From: Virgibacillus proomii
GTDB taxonomy: Bacteria > Bacillota > Bacilli > Bacillales > Amphibacillaceae
Length of the DNA: 64,000 nucleotides
Reading direction: 5' to 3'
Assembly (NCBI RefSeq): GCF_900162615.1
Contig: NZ_FUFN01000010.1
Span: 2,324,519-2,388,518 of the forward strand
Position numbers and translations under genes: made by a program. Positions 25,752-35,482 of this stretch are shown one piece after another; position 1 is the first letter of the stretch, and each line of letters begins with the position of its first letter. The notes beneath the pieces are model-generated. The model was not told where the DNA came from. It did not search any database and worked only from the letters and a program-made list of their open reading frames with translations.

Positions 25752-26552
25752 TTAAGCGCGTATTCCAAAAAACTCTTTTACCTTTTGCATCATTCCTTTA
25801 TGAGTATCTAAACTTTGTAAAGGTACCGTTTCCCCTAGTATTCTTCTTGCAATATTACGATAAGCAATCGATGCTTTCGAGCTTGGTTTAAAAGCTACTG
25901 GCTCTCCTTTATTAGATGCTTTAATTACCTCGTCATCATCAATGACAATGCCAATTAAGTCAATGGATAAAATTTGCAGTACATCGTCAATATCAAGCAT
26001 ATCTCCATTTTTCATCATATGATTCCGTATACGATTGATAATTAAACGCGGCGGTTCTACCACTTCCTCTTTTTCTAATAACCCAATAATTCGGTCTGCA
26101 TCCCGGACACTAGATTTCTCTGGTGTTGTAATAACAATTGCTTTATCTGCGCCTGCAATCGCATTTTGAAATCCTTGTTCAATACCTGCAGGACAGTCAA
26201 TAAGAATATAATCATATTCTTGTTTGAGTTCTGATATAATTCGTTTCATTCCATCTGTTGTTACAGAAGTCTTATCACTTGTTTGAGCAGCCGGTAATAA
26301 TGTTAAATAATCGAATCGTTTATCTTTGATTAATGCCTGCTTTAACTTACATCTTTCTTCAATTACATCGACAATGTCATAAATAATTCTGTTTTCAAGC
26401 CCCATGACAACATCTAGGTTTCTTAAACCAATATCTGTGTCAATTAAACACACTTTTTTCTCCATTAAAGCCAAAGCTGTACCTATATTCGCTGTAGTCG
26501 TTGTTTTTCCGACTCCACCTTTTCCAGATGTAATAACGATCGCTTCACCCAT
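25752..26552 (-). CDS. minD: Septum site-determining ATPase MinD
   Basis: Membrane-bound ATPase that recruits MinC to block division away from midcell. 266 residues. The deviant Walker A GKGGVGKTT is at residues 10-18, then DTDIGLRNLDVVMG and DCPAGIEQGF. The C-terminal amphipathic membrane-targeting helix is MMQKVKEFFG. The start overlaps the minC end (ATGGGTGA), indicating coupling; AAGGAG lies eight bases before the ATG. Confidence 0.97.
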   Translation of the reverse strand: MGEAIVITSGKGGVGKTTTTANIGTALALMEKKVCLIDTDIGLRNLDVVMGLENRIIYDIVDVIEERCKLKQALIKDKRFDYLTLLPAAQTSDKTSVTTDGMKRIISELKQEYDYILIDCPAGIEQGFQNAIAGADKAIVITTPEKSSVRDADRIIGLLEKEEVVEPPRLIINRIRNHMMKNGDMLDIDDVLQILSIDLIGIVIDDDEVIKASNKGEPVAFKPSSKASIAYRNIARRILGETVPLQSLDTHKGMMQKVKEFFGIRA

Positions 26553-27234
26553 TTTGCATTCTCCTTTCGAATCTGTTCATTTCTTTACGCTTTTGTGGAA
26601 GAACCTGGAGTCGATCAATAATTATCTTATCTTGCTCTTCATCAACCAGCCCACATTCCATATATACACCATCAGATTCATAATCCGGAGCACGACTTAT
26701 ATAATGTGCAATCCTTAATTGACTAGGGTTCATATAAGATGCTGCTATAAATGCTTGCGTATCCCCGTCGATCCCTGCATGCGCAATACCACGCAAGTTT
26801 CCCATTATGTAGATATTACCAGTAGCCATTACCTTTCCACCTGGATTCACATCACCAATAAGCAATAAATCACCTGTAACATGAAGGACTTGGCCAGAAC
26901 GGACAATTCGGTTGACCGCTTTAATTTCACTATTTGCTTGCCATTGGCGAGCTTCCTCTCGTAATACAACATCAGATTCAATAGAATGAATGGTGAAGCG
27001 ATTTTCATTTGTTATGATCTGTCTTAATTCCGATATTTGCTCTTCTCGCAGATAACGAGCGCCCAATTTCACTCGTACAGCTACAACGGGCCCTGTAGTT
27101 GTAGGTTTACTTTCCTTCATTTTATATTTTAACTCCTGCAACGCATGATTTAACGAACAGGAATCATCGATAAATAAAGTTAGTCCATCTTTTGTACCTT
27201 TCATAGTGATTAATTGTCTCTTCTCCTGTGCCAC
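26545..27234 (-). CDS. minC: Septum formation inhibitor MinC
   Basis: 229 residues. The N-terminal domain (about 1-100) inhibits FtsZ; the C-terminal beta-helix domain (about 120-220) has the glycine-rich repeats HVTGDLLLIGDVNPGG and ATGNIYIMGNLRGIAHAG that bind MinD. It starts at GTG (27234) with GAGGTGA upstream. It forms an operon with minD, and mreD lies just upstream. Confidence 0.95.
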   Translation of the reverse strand: MAQEKRQLITMKGTKDGLTLFIDDSCSLNHALQELKYKMKESKPTTTGPVVAVRVKLGARYLREEQISELRQIITNENRFTIHSIESDVVLREEARQWQANSEIKAVNRIVRSGQVLHVTGDLLLIGDVNPGGKVMATGNIYIMGNLRGIAHAGIDGDTQAFIAASYMNPSQLRIAHYISRAPDYESDGVYMECGLVDEEQDKIIIDRLQVLPQKRKEMNRFERRMQNG

Positions 27235-27311
27235 ACGTTCACCTCATTTTATCCATTAGAAAATTTGGCTAAGCATTGAGAACTGCTCTCTATACATTTA
27301 GAAAATCTACC

Positions 27312-27851
27312 TTATAGCATACTGTCTTTGTTTATTTGCTCTTTTCTCCAATTCATAAGCCTATTAGCAAGAAATGGATATGAAACGAGCAGAAAGAGTA
27401 AGTTGGACAATACGGTTGGTAAGAGACGACTAGATAAGTAATCGACCCAAACAGTATCTGTTAATCCAACAACCATATAAATAAGATAAATCATAATATC
27501 ACTAAGTACTAATCCACCCGTACCTAATAAAACTGTTACAAAAATATTACCGTGTAATAGTTTTTTCATACTATGAATGGCGTAAATGGTTAGGGCATAT
27601 GAAAACATATATACACCTAATACATCCGTATAAACAATATCAACTAACAAGCCAAATATTAATGCATACATTACTGAAAAGTACGTACTATCATAATCAT
27701 AAAAAATCGTCAAAAACACAAGAATAACCAATACCCAATGTGGAACGATCAATAGATCTGTTCTTAATAAATTGCCAGGCAGCAACTCCAATGCCACGCC
27801 TTCAAGAGCAAGGACTAGAAAAAGGATGAGGGGCAAGTATACACGTTTCAT
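27312..27851 (-). CDS. mreD: Rod-shape protein MreD
   Basis: 179 residues with about five or six membrane helices and little charged sequence, the MreD pattern. Partner of MreB/MreC in lateral wall synthesis. The ATG overlaps the mreC stop (TAATG), so translation is probably coupled. Recognised mainly by topology and position. Confidence 0.92.
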   Translation of the reverse strand: MKRVYLPLILFLVLALEGVALELLPGNLLRTDLLIVPHWVLVILVFLTIFYDYDSTYFSVMYALIFGLLVDIVYTDVLGVYMFSYALTIYAIHSMKKLLHGNIFVTVLLGTGGLVLSDIMIYLIYMVVGLTDTVWVDYLSSRLLPTVLSNLLFLLVSYPFLANRLMNWRKEQINKDSML

Positions 27852-28735
27852 TACTCACCCTCCTTTTCACTTTCTATATTATTCGTTTGAAGAGAACGAT
27901 CCACAACAATAACATGATTAATCTCATAAATATCTGCGGATGGATCTACTAAAGCAGTTTTTGTCAACCCATATTTGTCTGGAACGACTTCTTTCACTTT
28001 CCCAATAGGTAACCCAGCAGGAAAGACACCTCCCATTCCTGATGAAACTACCAATTCGCCTTTTTTAACATCTTTTTTAGACTCTTCAATAATCCGAAAG
28101 ATCAAATGCTTGCTTTCTTTATCAAACCCTTCAATCATTCCGAAAATATTATTTTTTTCTTCTTCCCGGGAAATCATTCCGGAAATACGATTAAATTGGT
28201 CAAACCCAGTAAGTAATTGTACGGTAGCCGTATTTTTAGACGGCGTCATAACCTTGCCAACCATTCCTTCTGGTGTAATGACAGCCATGTTTTCTTTTAC
28301 ACCATCGTCTTTCCCTTTATTAATCGTTATCTGCTCTAACCAACGCTCTGGTGACCTCGAAATAACCGCTGCTTGAATTGGCTTAAAATGCCGTATCGAA
28401 TCCGACTCTGTAAGCTCCAATGTATTCCGCAAATCTTCATTTTCCTTTTTAAGCTCTTGAACTTCATAAATAAGTCCTTTATATTCAGCTAATTTTTCTT
28501 TTAAAATACGATTTTCATTATACGTATCTTTAAAGTCATCTATATTCGTAATGATATTTGTTACAAAATTAATTGGAGCATGAATAATCGTTTGCCCCCA
28601 ACCAACTGTGTCATTGACAATTTCCTCTACTATTGTCAGGTCCTCCCGATCCCTCAAAGAAAAACCAATTAACGCTACAATTAATATGAAGGCGATTAAA
28701 AAGATAAATAATTTCTTTTTTCGTAAAAAAGACAT
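27851..28735 (-). CDS. mreC: Rod-shape protein MreC
   Basis: 294 residues: one N-terminal membrane helix (residues 9-26), a coiled-coil (about 70-110, KEKLAEYKGLIYEVQELKKENEDL) and a C-terminal beta-rich domain with KGKDDGVKENMAVITPEGMVG and SSGMGGVFPAGLPIG. It sits outside the membrane and links MreB to penicillin-binding proteins. Confidence 0.96.
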   Translation of the reverse strand: MSFLRKKKLFIFLIAFILIVALIGFSLRDREDLTIVEEIVNDTVGWGQTIIHAPINFVTNIITNIDDFKDTYNENRILKEKLAEYKGLIYEVQELKKENEDLRNTLELTESDSIRHFKPIQAAVISRSPERWLEQITINKGKDDGVKENMAVITPEGMVGKVMTPSKNTATVQLLTGFDQFNRISGMISREEEKNNIFGMIEGFDKESKHLIFRIIEESKKDVKKGELVVSSGMGGVFPAGLPIGKVKEVVPDKYGLTKTALVDPSADIYEINHVIVVDRSLQTNNIESEKEGE

Positions 28736-28748
28736 AAGTTACACCAAC

Positions 28749-29789
28749 TTATTCCATAGTAGAGCGAGAGGATACATTCGCTTGGGATCGGAAATGCTGA
28801 ATGTATTCTAAGGATTTCCCAGTACCAATCGCTACACTTTCTAATGGATTCTCCGTCACAAATACGGGCATTTTTGTCTCTTCACTAATGACCTTATCTA
28901 TATTTTTTAGTAAGGAACCTCCGCCAGACAACACGATGCCCCGATCCATTATATCTGCAGCAAGCTCTGGTGGTGTTTTTTCCAAAGTGTTCTTCACAGC
29001 ATCAACAATGGAATCCACCGTATCCTTTAACGCCTTGGAAATTTCTTCCGCAGTGATAGTAATTGTTTTTGGTAAGCCAGTTAAAAGGTCACGACCTCGT
29101 ATATCAATTTCTTCATTCGTTATCACTTCTCCAGCTACACCGATCTGTAATTTTATCGACTCAGCGGTTCTTTCACCTATCATCAAATTATAATACTTGC
29201 GAATATAGTTCGTAATTGCTTCATCCATATTATCTCCAGCAGTTCGTATCGACCGGCTAGTAACTACGCCTCCTAAAGAAATCACGGCTACTTCTGTCGT
29301 TCCACCACCAATATCTACAATCATACTTCCCGTCGGCTCCCAAACCGGAAGCCCAGCTCCAATAGCCGCTGCAAAAGGTTCAGAGATTGGAAAAGCCTCT
29401 TTAGCTCCAGCTTGTTTTGTTGCATCAATAACCGCTCTTTCTTCAACCATGGTAATTCCAGAGGGTACACAAACCATGATATTTGGTTTTTTAACAAAGT
29501 ACGAACGGTTTTTCATTGCCTTATTAATATAATATTTCATCATAATTGATGTCGTATCATAATCAGCAATTACCCCGTCTTTCATTGGCCGAATAACGGT
29601 AATATTTCCCGGCGTACGTCCAATCATATTGCGTGCAGAGCTACCAACAGCTTCAATTTCTCCTGTTCGGTTATTTTTTGCCACTACAGAAGGTTCACTT
29701 ACAACTACACCTTTGCCCTTTACAAATACAAGCGTATTTGCTGTACCTAAATCTATACCTAAATCCTGAGAAAAATTAAATAATCCCAA
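28749..29789 (-). CDS. mreB: Actin-like cell-shape protein MreB
   Basis: 346 residues. Actin-fold ATP-binding segments DLGIDLGTANT near residue 9, then DIGGGTTEVAVI and LSGGGSLLKNID. Start chosen at TTG (29789), giving MGLFNFSQDLGIDLG, which matches the family N-terminus and has GGGAG seven bases upstream; the frame's ATG at 29813 lies before that site. First gene of mreB-mreC-mreD-minC-minD. Confidence 0.97.
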   Translation of the reverse strand: MGLFNFSQDLGIDLGTANTLVFVKGKGVVVSEPSVVAKNNRTGEIEAVGSSARNMIGRTPGNITVIRPMKDGVIADYDTTSIMMKYYINKAMKNRSYFVKKPNIMVCVPSGITMVEERAVIDATKQAGAKEAFPISEPFAAAIGAGLPVWEPTGSMIVDIGGGTTEVAVISLGGVVTSRSIRTAGDNMDEAITNYIRKYYNLMIGERTAESIKLQIGVAGEVITNEEIDIRGRDLLTGLPKTITITAEEISKALKDTVDSIVDAVKNTLEKTPPELAADIMDRGIVLSGGGSLLKNIDKVISEETKMPVFVTENPLESVAIGTGKSLEYIQHFRSQANVSSRSTME

Positions 29790-29857
29790 AAAAATCTCCC
29801 TTTCCAGTAACATACATGTGAGTGAATATTATGTAGTTATTTCCATAGTTAACTTTT

Positions 29858-29886
29858 ATTATCTCGTTTTCTTAACAAAAAGTAAA
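29858..29886 (-). promoter_or_regulatory. Possible promoter of the mreB operon
   Basis: TTTACT at 29886-29881 and GATAAT at 29863-29858, 17-base spacer, about 70 bases before the mreB start. Plausible sigma-A match. Confidence 0.45.
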
Positions 29887-29889
29887 ACA

Positions 29890-30372
29890 ATTCTTATATG
29901 CTTATATATCCCTACTCCGATCTTGGGATACACTTACTCCTCTAAATATAAGCTCAACAAGCGCCACTTTCCATAACTAATTGAAAAATGGCGCTTTACT
30001 AATGACTCGTCTATATTATTATACGAAAAAAAATATAAAATAGATAGTGTTTATCGTAGTTTTTTATTTATCTTAAATCGGATACTTCTTTCTTTATAAA
30101 GGATGTATAAAAAATCCAGTAAAAAATGACGCAGCTAATTTTTTCAAAGCCTATTGTTAACTGCATACACTTCGGTTACTCGAAACTGCACCACGCTTCC
30201 AACTGAACTTCTACATACAAGACGTGCTCATACCGGGATTTGTAAAAAAACAAGGAATACATCGACAAGAAAAAGTTTTTTGAGGTTGTTTGTAATTATC
30301 ACCAATCTTGAGCTTTTTCATCCTCTTTTGAGCACATACTTTATACAGTTGGTTTCCAAAAAACTTAATGGA
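29890..30372. other. mreB-radC intergenic region
   Basis: No gene is visible. An imperfect hairpin AGCGCCACTTTCC ... AAAATGGCGCTT lies at about 29957-29997 and could be the radC terminator, although its T tract is poor. The 30150-30370 part has short open frames on the plus strand without ribosome sites. B. subtilis has no extra gene here. Confidence 0.45.
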
Positions 30373-31059
30373 TTAGTGAATATATCCTTTTTCTCTTAAA
30401 GAAGTAAATGTACAATCGCCAATAATAATATGGTCCAAAAGTTCAATACCGATCATTTTTCCAGATTCGGTCAATCTTCTCGTAACATGGATGTCTTCTT
30501 GAGAAGGAGTTGGATCACCAGAAGGATGATTATGGATTACAATAATCGAGGCTGCTGAGCGCTTTATGGCTTCACGGTAAACTTCTCTGGGGTGAACGAT
30601 AGAGGCGTTAAGGCTACCAATAAAAATCGTTTGCCGATGGATAATTTGGTTTTTTGTGTTTAAAAAAAGAGCAACAAAATGCTCTTGCTTTAATGAACGC
30701 ATTTCTTCCATTACGTAGTCCGCTCCGTCTTTAGGAGAACGAATGACAAACCGCTCCTTCGAGACTAAATTCTGCATTCGCTTGCCCAACTCAATAGCCG
30801 CTAAAATACAAACTCCTTTTGCTGTACCTATCCCTTTAATGGTCATTAATTCTTCAATGGTTGCATCACGTAATAGTTTTAGTCCCTCAAAATGCATCAA
30901 TACCCGATTGGCAAGTGAAATAACAGATTCTTCCTTTGTACCACTAACTAAAATAATAGCGAGCAATTCAGCATTGGACAATTGTTTTGGACCAATGTTT
31001 AATAATCTTTCTCTTGGCCGGTCAAGCTTTGGTACGTCTTTCATCATAATTGGCAACAT
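30373..31059 (-). CDS. radC: RadC/UPF0758 family JAMM-domain protein
   Basis: About 228 residues. N-terminal helix-hairpin-helix (IKGIGTAKGVCILAAIELG) and a C-terminal JAMM/MPN metalloprotease-like domain with HNHPSGDPTPSQED intact. The old DNA-repair name rests on a misassigned E. coli mutant; the true role is unclear. The frame extends to 31125, but AAAGGAGGAG lies just before the GTG-ATG pair at 31062/31059. maf, next to radC in B. subtilis, is absent. Confidence 0.92.
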   Translation of the reverse strand: MLPIMMKDVPKLDRPRERLLNIGPKQLSNAELLAIILVSGTKEESVISLANRVLMHFEGLKLLRDATIEELMTIKGIGTAKGVCILAAIELGKRMQNLVSKERFVIRSPKDGADYVMEEMRSLKQEHFVALFLNTKNQIIHRQTIFIGSLNASIVHPREVYREAIKRSAASIIVIHNHPSGDPTPSQEDIHVTRRLTESGKMIGIELLDHIIIGDCTFTSLREKGYIH

Positions 31060-31224
31060 CACTATTACATCTCCTCCTTTGTCAGATATAACTAATATCT
31101 TACAAAGGAAAAATGTCATAGACAAACAGCTATTTTAATAAAATAGGTGGGCAATTTAACTTTAAAATTCCTTTATCCTTTAGGGAAAAAGTAAAATTGA
31201 CAATCACTCGTTAAACAAGATCAA

Positions 31225-32118
31225 TTATTTTGCTTCCAGTGAAACAAATAGTGTATGCCACAACTTTAACAATTGCGTGCCTGTTTCTAAAGGATCAACT
31301 TGATTTTCAATCTTGATGTACTGCTTCATTAAAGCTGATAAATCTTGGAATTTTTTGGAACCTTCTGGAACCGTTTTTTGTAAAGAAGCCCAAGTATCGT
31401 TATCAAATGTCTGTTGCTCCATACTTTTTTTCCACGTGTTTATAAAACTCTCAAGCCATTTGCTTTCTTCCTTTGTTAAAGCAAGCTCTTTTTTATCCGT
31501 TTCCCATTCTTTCACATACACATCCATTTTTGACAAAGCAGCTTGATTCTTGAGCTCTTTCGCTTTATTTTTAGTAGGGGCAGCAGCTAACAATAAGTAA
31601 TACTGATGATCCTTTTCCCAGACAATCGTAGGAAAACCAATGTCTTGATATGTTGCTTGCCACCTTTTAGCATTTTCTTCGGTTGAAAATACTCCTGCTT
31701 GTATGACAAAAGCTTGGAGCGGTTCAATGCTAGTAGTTAAAGTTGCATGAGTTTGTTTTTCATCATTGTTAATCGCCGTTACCTCGTTAATTTCTCCACT
31801 TGCATTACCGTTATCATCAATAGTTACAAACATTTTTAATAACATTACACCTAGAAATGAACCAATAAGTAAGGCAGAAACAACTGCAACGATAGCAGGC
31901 TTAAACTTTATTAACATCTTCAAAAAGGGATTGGGCTCGGGTTCCTCATTTATTGTTATTCTCGTATACGTTGGAATTGGTTCTTCGTCCATATCGGATA
32001 ATGTAGCAGCTTGCTCTTTCTTTCCAGAAGCATAGTCATTACTGCTTGGTTGGTGCATCGACAGTTTTACTTGTTTTCCGTTCTTCCATACAGTTATTTT
32101 ACGCTTGTCCTTATTCAC
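31225..32118 (-). CDS. SpoIIB-like SPOR-domain sporulation protein
   Basis: 297 residues. A basic, polar N-terminus (about 1-75) is followed by one membrane helix (ALLIGSFLGVMLLKMFV) and a SPOR domain at about 125-190 (FVIQAGVFSTEENAKRW ... DHQYYLLLAAAP), which binds denuded septal glycan. Position between radC and folC matches B. subtilis spoIIB, a protein of the sporulation septum and engulfment. Orthology is likely; sequence conservation in this gene is always low. comC, present here in B. subtilis, is missing. Confidence 0.8.
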   Translation of the reverse strand: MNKDKRKITVWKNGKQVKLSMHQPSSNDYASGKKEQAATLSDMDEEPIPTYTRITINEEPEPNPFLKMLIKFKPAIVAVVSALLIGSFLGVMLLKMFVTIDDNGNASGEINEVTAINNDEKQTHATLTTSIEPLQAFVIQAGVFSTEENAKRWQATYQDIGFPTIVWEKDHQYYLLLAAAPTKNKAKELKNQAALSKMDVYVKEWETDKKELALTKEESKWLESFINTWKKSMEQQTFDNDTWASLQKTVPEGSKKFQDLSALMKQYIKIENQVDPLETGTQLLKLWHTLFVSLEAK

Positions 32119-32221
32119 TGTCTTTCCTCCCTACTCGTAGAGTTCCTCCCAACTCTAGCATAGCAGGACTAAAAAGTAAGACGAAGCTTGTCAGCGATTT
32201 AAGAAAATGTTCTACATAATC

Positions 32222-33502
32222 TTATTTGTTTCGCTGTTTTAGATAAGCGCGAACTAAAGATATAAAATGGATCGATCCAGTAATAAAATAAACAGCTTCT
32301 TGACACTTCATTTGCTTTACTGCTTTTATCCATGAAGGATGAATTTGAATCTTATTTTTAACTTCAAACTTCTGTAATTCACCAATACTTGCTGCCCGCG
32401 GATGATCAAATGTTGTAAGATGAATAGATGCAAATGTATGTTGCAGTTGCCCGATCATCCTATCCATATCCTTGTCTTTAAATACTGCAAATAATAGATG
32501 ACGTTCTCGATTTGGAAAATAGCTTTCTACCGTGTCTTTAAAAGCTTTTATACCTTCAGGATTATGTGCCCCATCAACAATGACCAGTGGTTGTTGAGAA
32601 ACCAACTCAAACCTTCCTTCTAATTTCGCTTTTTTAAACGCTGATTGGACGCAAACGAATTCCAATGCTAACCCTTTCTGTCTTAGAAGATGTAAAGCCA
32701 TCAATGCAAGTGAGGCATTCGCTAATTGATGCTTTCCATACATGGATAATGCAAGCTGTATTGGTTTTTCACCAGCTAGGTTCCACTCCATGTTTTGCTG
32801 GTTATCTGAACAAGGAAGTTGGCGAAAATAGAATTGCTTTCCTAACTGATAGATGGGTGCCTGTTTACTTACTCCTTCGTCTTTCACAACAGCGTTCGCT
32901 TCTTGTGGCAATTCTCCGATAATAACAGGTGTTTTTCGTTTAATAATACCAGCTTTATGGGAAGCGATATCTGTAATTGTATCTCCAAGGAAGGCAGTAT
33001 GATCTTTCGCAATCGTTGTTATGATCGATATTATGGGGTGAAGACAATTCGTTGTATCCTCTCTCCCACCCATTCCTGCTTCGATGACTGCAATTTCTGC
33101 ATGTCTTGAAAAAAAGAGAAATGCAATGGCAGTTAAGATTTCAAACTCCGTTGGGTGCATTCCTTTTTCATCTAGTGACTCGATAGCCGGGTAAACTTCT
33201 TCCCAACTGACTAAAAAGGATTTTTCAGAAATAGGTTCATTTTCAAAAACAATATGGCCACGTAACCCTGTTAAACTAGGCGACGTAAACACCCCCACCT
33301 TATAGCCGTTTGCTTGGAGTCCCTGCTTGATATATTCAGAGGTAGACCCTTTTCCATTCGTTCCAGCAATATGAATAGCAGTTAGTTGACGCTCCGGATG
33401 TTGAAGCAACTTGAGCAATAGCTCCATTCGCTCTAATCCAGGCTTTATTCCTAACTTTTTTCGTTTTGTTAAAAATGCTTCTATTTGCTTCATTGCTTGC
33501 AA
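32222..33502 (-). CDS. folC: Bifunctional folylpolyglutamate/dihydrofolate synthase
   Basis: Adds glutamates to folates. 426 residues, Mur-ligase fold: HIAGTNGKGSTSEYIKQ (P-loop) near residue 45, FTSPSLTGLRGHI, VIEAGMGGREDTTN and LVIVDGAHNPEG. The likely start is TTG at 33502 (AGAGG 11 bases upstream). It is divergent from the ATP-grasp pair. Confidence 0.96.
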   Translation of the reverse strand: MQAMKQIEAFLTKRKKLGIKPGLERMELLLKLLQHPERQLTAIHIAGTNGKGSTSEYIKQGLQANGYKVGVFTSPSLTGLRGHIVFENEPISEKSFLVSWEEVYPAIESLDEKGMHPTEFEILTAIAFLFFSRHAEIAVIEAGMGGREDTTNCLHPIISIITTIAKDHTAFLGDTITDIASHKAGIIKRKTPVIIGELPQEANAVVKDEGVSKQAPIYQLGKQFYFRQLPCSDNQQNMEWNLAGEKPIQLALSMYGKHQLANASLALMALHLLRQKGLALEFVCVQSAFKKAKLEGRFELVSQQPLVIVDGAHNPEGIKAFKDTVESYFPNRERHLLFAVFKDKDMDRMIGQLQHTFASIHLTTFDHPRAASIGELQKFEVKNKIQIHPSWIKAVKQMKCQEAVYFITGSIHFISLVRAYLKQRNK

Positions 33503-33643
33503 TTATGTACAATCCTCTCATAAATGTTTTTTAGATGTGTCCAGTAAAAACGGATTTCCTATACATTCAAACATTACTAAGTATTGGTTCCATCCATGCT
33601 AATTCTGTCGATGTTTATCAGTATATCAGAAAGGAACGAAAAC

Positions 33644-34543
33644 ATGCACAAAAATGGTTGGATTATATATAATGATAGTTTACCAGGAAATAAATTTATT
33701 GACTTTGCTGAATGGATTCAATCAGCGGCAGAACAGAAAGGAAGCAAGGCTACTATTTTTTCAAATAGGGATGTGCTCGCTTATATAGCAAAAAATAATT
33801 CGCAAATTTTAGTAGACCATTTACAGATGCTACCGGATTATGTTGTCTTTACGGATAAAGATATTTACTTAGCAAAACAGCTGGAGTTGCTTGGCATACC
33901 TGTATTTAATCAATCAGAGGCGATTCGAATCAGTGATGATAAAATTGCTACCTATCAAAAACTAGCGGCAGTCAACTTGCCTATTCCAAGAACGATTATT
34001 TATCCAAAGACATTTTTTGCAACTGAGGTTAAAAAAACGATTATTCAATCAGCCGTCGAGGCGTTTGGCTTCCCTATGATTGTTAAAGAAGCATTTGGTT
34101 CTTTTGGTGAACAGGTATATCTTGTACATACAGATCAGGAATTGTCGACAAAAATAGAGACGTTAGGGACAAATCCTTTTATGTTGCAAGAATTTATTAC
34201 TTCCAGCTATGGTGTAGATTTACGGCTGCATGTCGTAGGCGACCAAGTTGTTGCAGCAATGAAACGTCAATCGGCAAATGATTTTCGGGCCAATGTTACA
34301 GCAGGTGGAACGATGGAAGCTTATCAACCAAATGATATCGAGCAAGAATTGGCAATTAAAGCAACGAAGGCAATTGGTGCTGATTTTGCTGGTGTAGATT
34401 TATTATTAGGTCCTGATCAGAACCCCATTGTCTGTGAAGTTAACTCCAATGCACATATTCATAATTTGTACGACTGTACCGGAATAAATGTAGCAGACTT
34501 TATGATAGACTATATTTTGCATACAATCAGCGGCAGTGACTGA
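33644..34543 (+). CDS. RimK-like ATP-grasp ligase, first of a tandem pair
   Basis: 299 residues. The family joins a carboxylate to an amine through an acyl phosphate. Visible elements: KEAFGSFGEQVYLV (Lys148 and the glycine-rich ATP loop), LQEFI near 181, DLRLHVVGDQVVAAM (192-206), and metal-binding CEVNSNAHIH with Glu265 and Asn267. The N-terminal 95 residues form a pre-ATP-grasp domain starting NGWIIYN. The start at 33644 has AAAGGA eight bases upstream; the frame extends earlier without support. The next gene is a paralogue 16 bases on. Substrate unknown. I know of no such gene between folC and valS in B. subtilis. Confidence 0.8.
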   Translation: MHKNGWIIYNDSLPGNKFIDFAEWIQSAAEQKGSKATIFSNRDVLAYIAKNNSQILVDHLQMLPDYVVFTDKDIYLAKQLELLGIPVFNQSEAIRISDDKIATYQKLAAVNLPIPRTIIYPKTFFATEVKKTIIQSAVEAFGFPMIVKEAFGSFGEQVYLVHTDQELSTKIETLGTNPFMLQEFITSSYGVDLRLHVVGDQVVAAMKRQSANDFRANVTAGGTMEAYQPNDIEQELAIKATKAIGADFAGVDLLLGPDQNPIVCEVNSNAHIHNLYDCTGINVADFMIDYILHTISGSD

Positions 34544-34559
34544 ATGAAAGGAGTGTACA

Positions 34560-35429
34560 ATGCTTAAAGGGTGGTTAATCTATAGTAAAAAAGATATTGG
34601 TATTAATCGGGCCTACATCGATTGGTTCATTACAGAAGCTGCTTTACAATCGATCGAGCTTGAACTTATCCATCGAGAAAATCTAACTATCGGTGTTCTG
34701 AATAATAAACATACTGTGTTATTAAATAAAACCCATCCTGTCTTACCAGATTTTGCTGTTGTCCGTACGATAGATCCAATGCTTAGCCTGCATCTGGAAA
34801 CATGTGGAGTGGTGGTATGTAACAATGCACGAATAGCAACGATTTGTAATCATAAAGCATTGACACATCACTACGTTCATTCATTAGGTATCCCCATGGT
34901 TGATACGGTCTATTGTAAAAAATTAGACTTACCAGCAAATCCGCCATTTCCGTACCCCTTTGTTATGAAAGAGGTAGGCGGACGAGGCGGACAACAAGTT
35001 TATTTCATCAAAAATGATCAGGAATATGCAGCTTATAAGAAATCACTACCGACAACCGATTTCGTCCTTCAGTCCAGTCAGGTATGGCACGGACAAGATG
35101 TCCGGGTATTTGTAATCGGAAAACATATTATCGCTGCTGTTTTACGAAAAAGTCACACAGATTTTCGAGCAAACTATAAGCTGGGAGGGAGTGCAAGCTT
35201 ATATCACTTAACGAAAAAGGAATACCGTATGGTGCAAAAAATCGTGGACCATTTCCCATTTGACATGGTGGGAATTGATTTTTTAGTTGGCTTAAATGGA
35301 GAATTACTTTTTAATGAAATTGAAGATGTGGTTGGTTCTCGTACATTAAGTGCTGTCAGTGATATCAATCTTCTGCGCTTATATGTAAAACATATAAACG
35401 AACAATTAATGAACAGGCAGGGATTATAG
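34560..35429 (+). CDS. RimK-like ATP-grasp ligase, second of a tandem pair
   Basis: 289 residues, paralogous to its neighbour. Both begin GW(I/L)IY and share D(L/V)R(L/V)xV(V/I)GxxxxAA and DFRAN followed by GG (here 201-210). The ATP loop is KEVGGRGGQQVYFI (Lys137). The metal-binding end reads FNEIEDVVGSRTL (251-263), so an aspartate takes the place of the usual asparagine of ExN. Either the metal site tolerates Asp or this copy has changed chemistry. AAAGGAG lies six bases before the ATG. The pair should be cotranscribed and ends in its own terminator. Substrate unknown. Confidence 0.78.
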   Translation: MLKGWLIYSKKDIGINRAYIDWFITEAALQSIELELIHRENLTIGVLNNKHTVLLNKTHPVLPDFAVVRTIDPMLSLHLETCGVVVCNNARIATICNHKALTHHYVHSLGIPMVDTVYCKKLDLPANPPFPYPFVMKEVGGRGGQQVYFIKNDQEYAAYKKSLPTTDFVLQSSQVWHGQDVRVFVIGKHIIAAVLRKSHTDFRANYKLGGSASLYHLTKKEYRMVQKIVDHFPFDMVGIDFLVGLNGELLFNEIEDVVGSRTLSAVSDINLLRLYVKHINEQLMNRQGL

Positions 35430-35455
35430 GCCCCCAGCCTGTTCATTTTCCTTTG
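35411..35455 (+). terminator. Terminator of the ATP-grasp pair
   Basis: GAACAGGC (35411-35418) pairs with GCCTGTTC (35437-35444), followed by ATTTTCCTTT. The stem includes the last codons of the second gene. Confidence 0.65.
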
Positions 35456-35482
35456 CCTTTGTGGAACGAATCAAGAGCTAAT

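Noticed and set aside
30154..30399. 81-codon plus-strand frame between mreB and radC
   Set aside because: No Shine-Dalgarno, overlaps the radC end, and the sequence resembles no protein I know.
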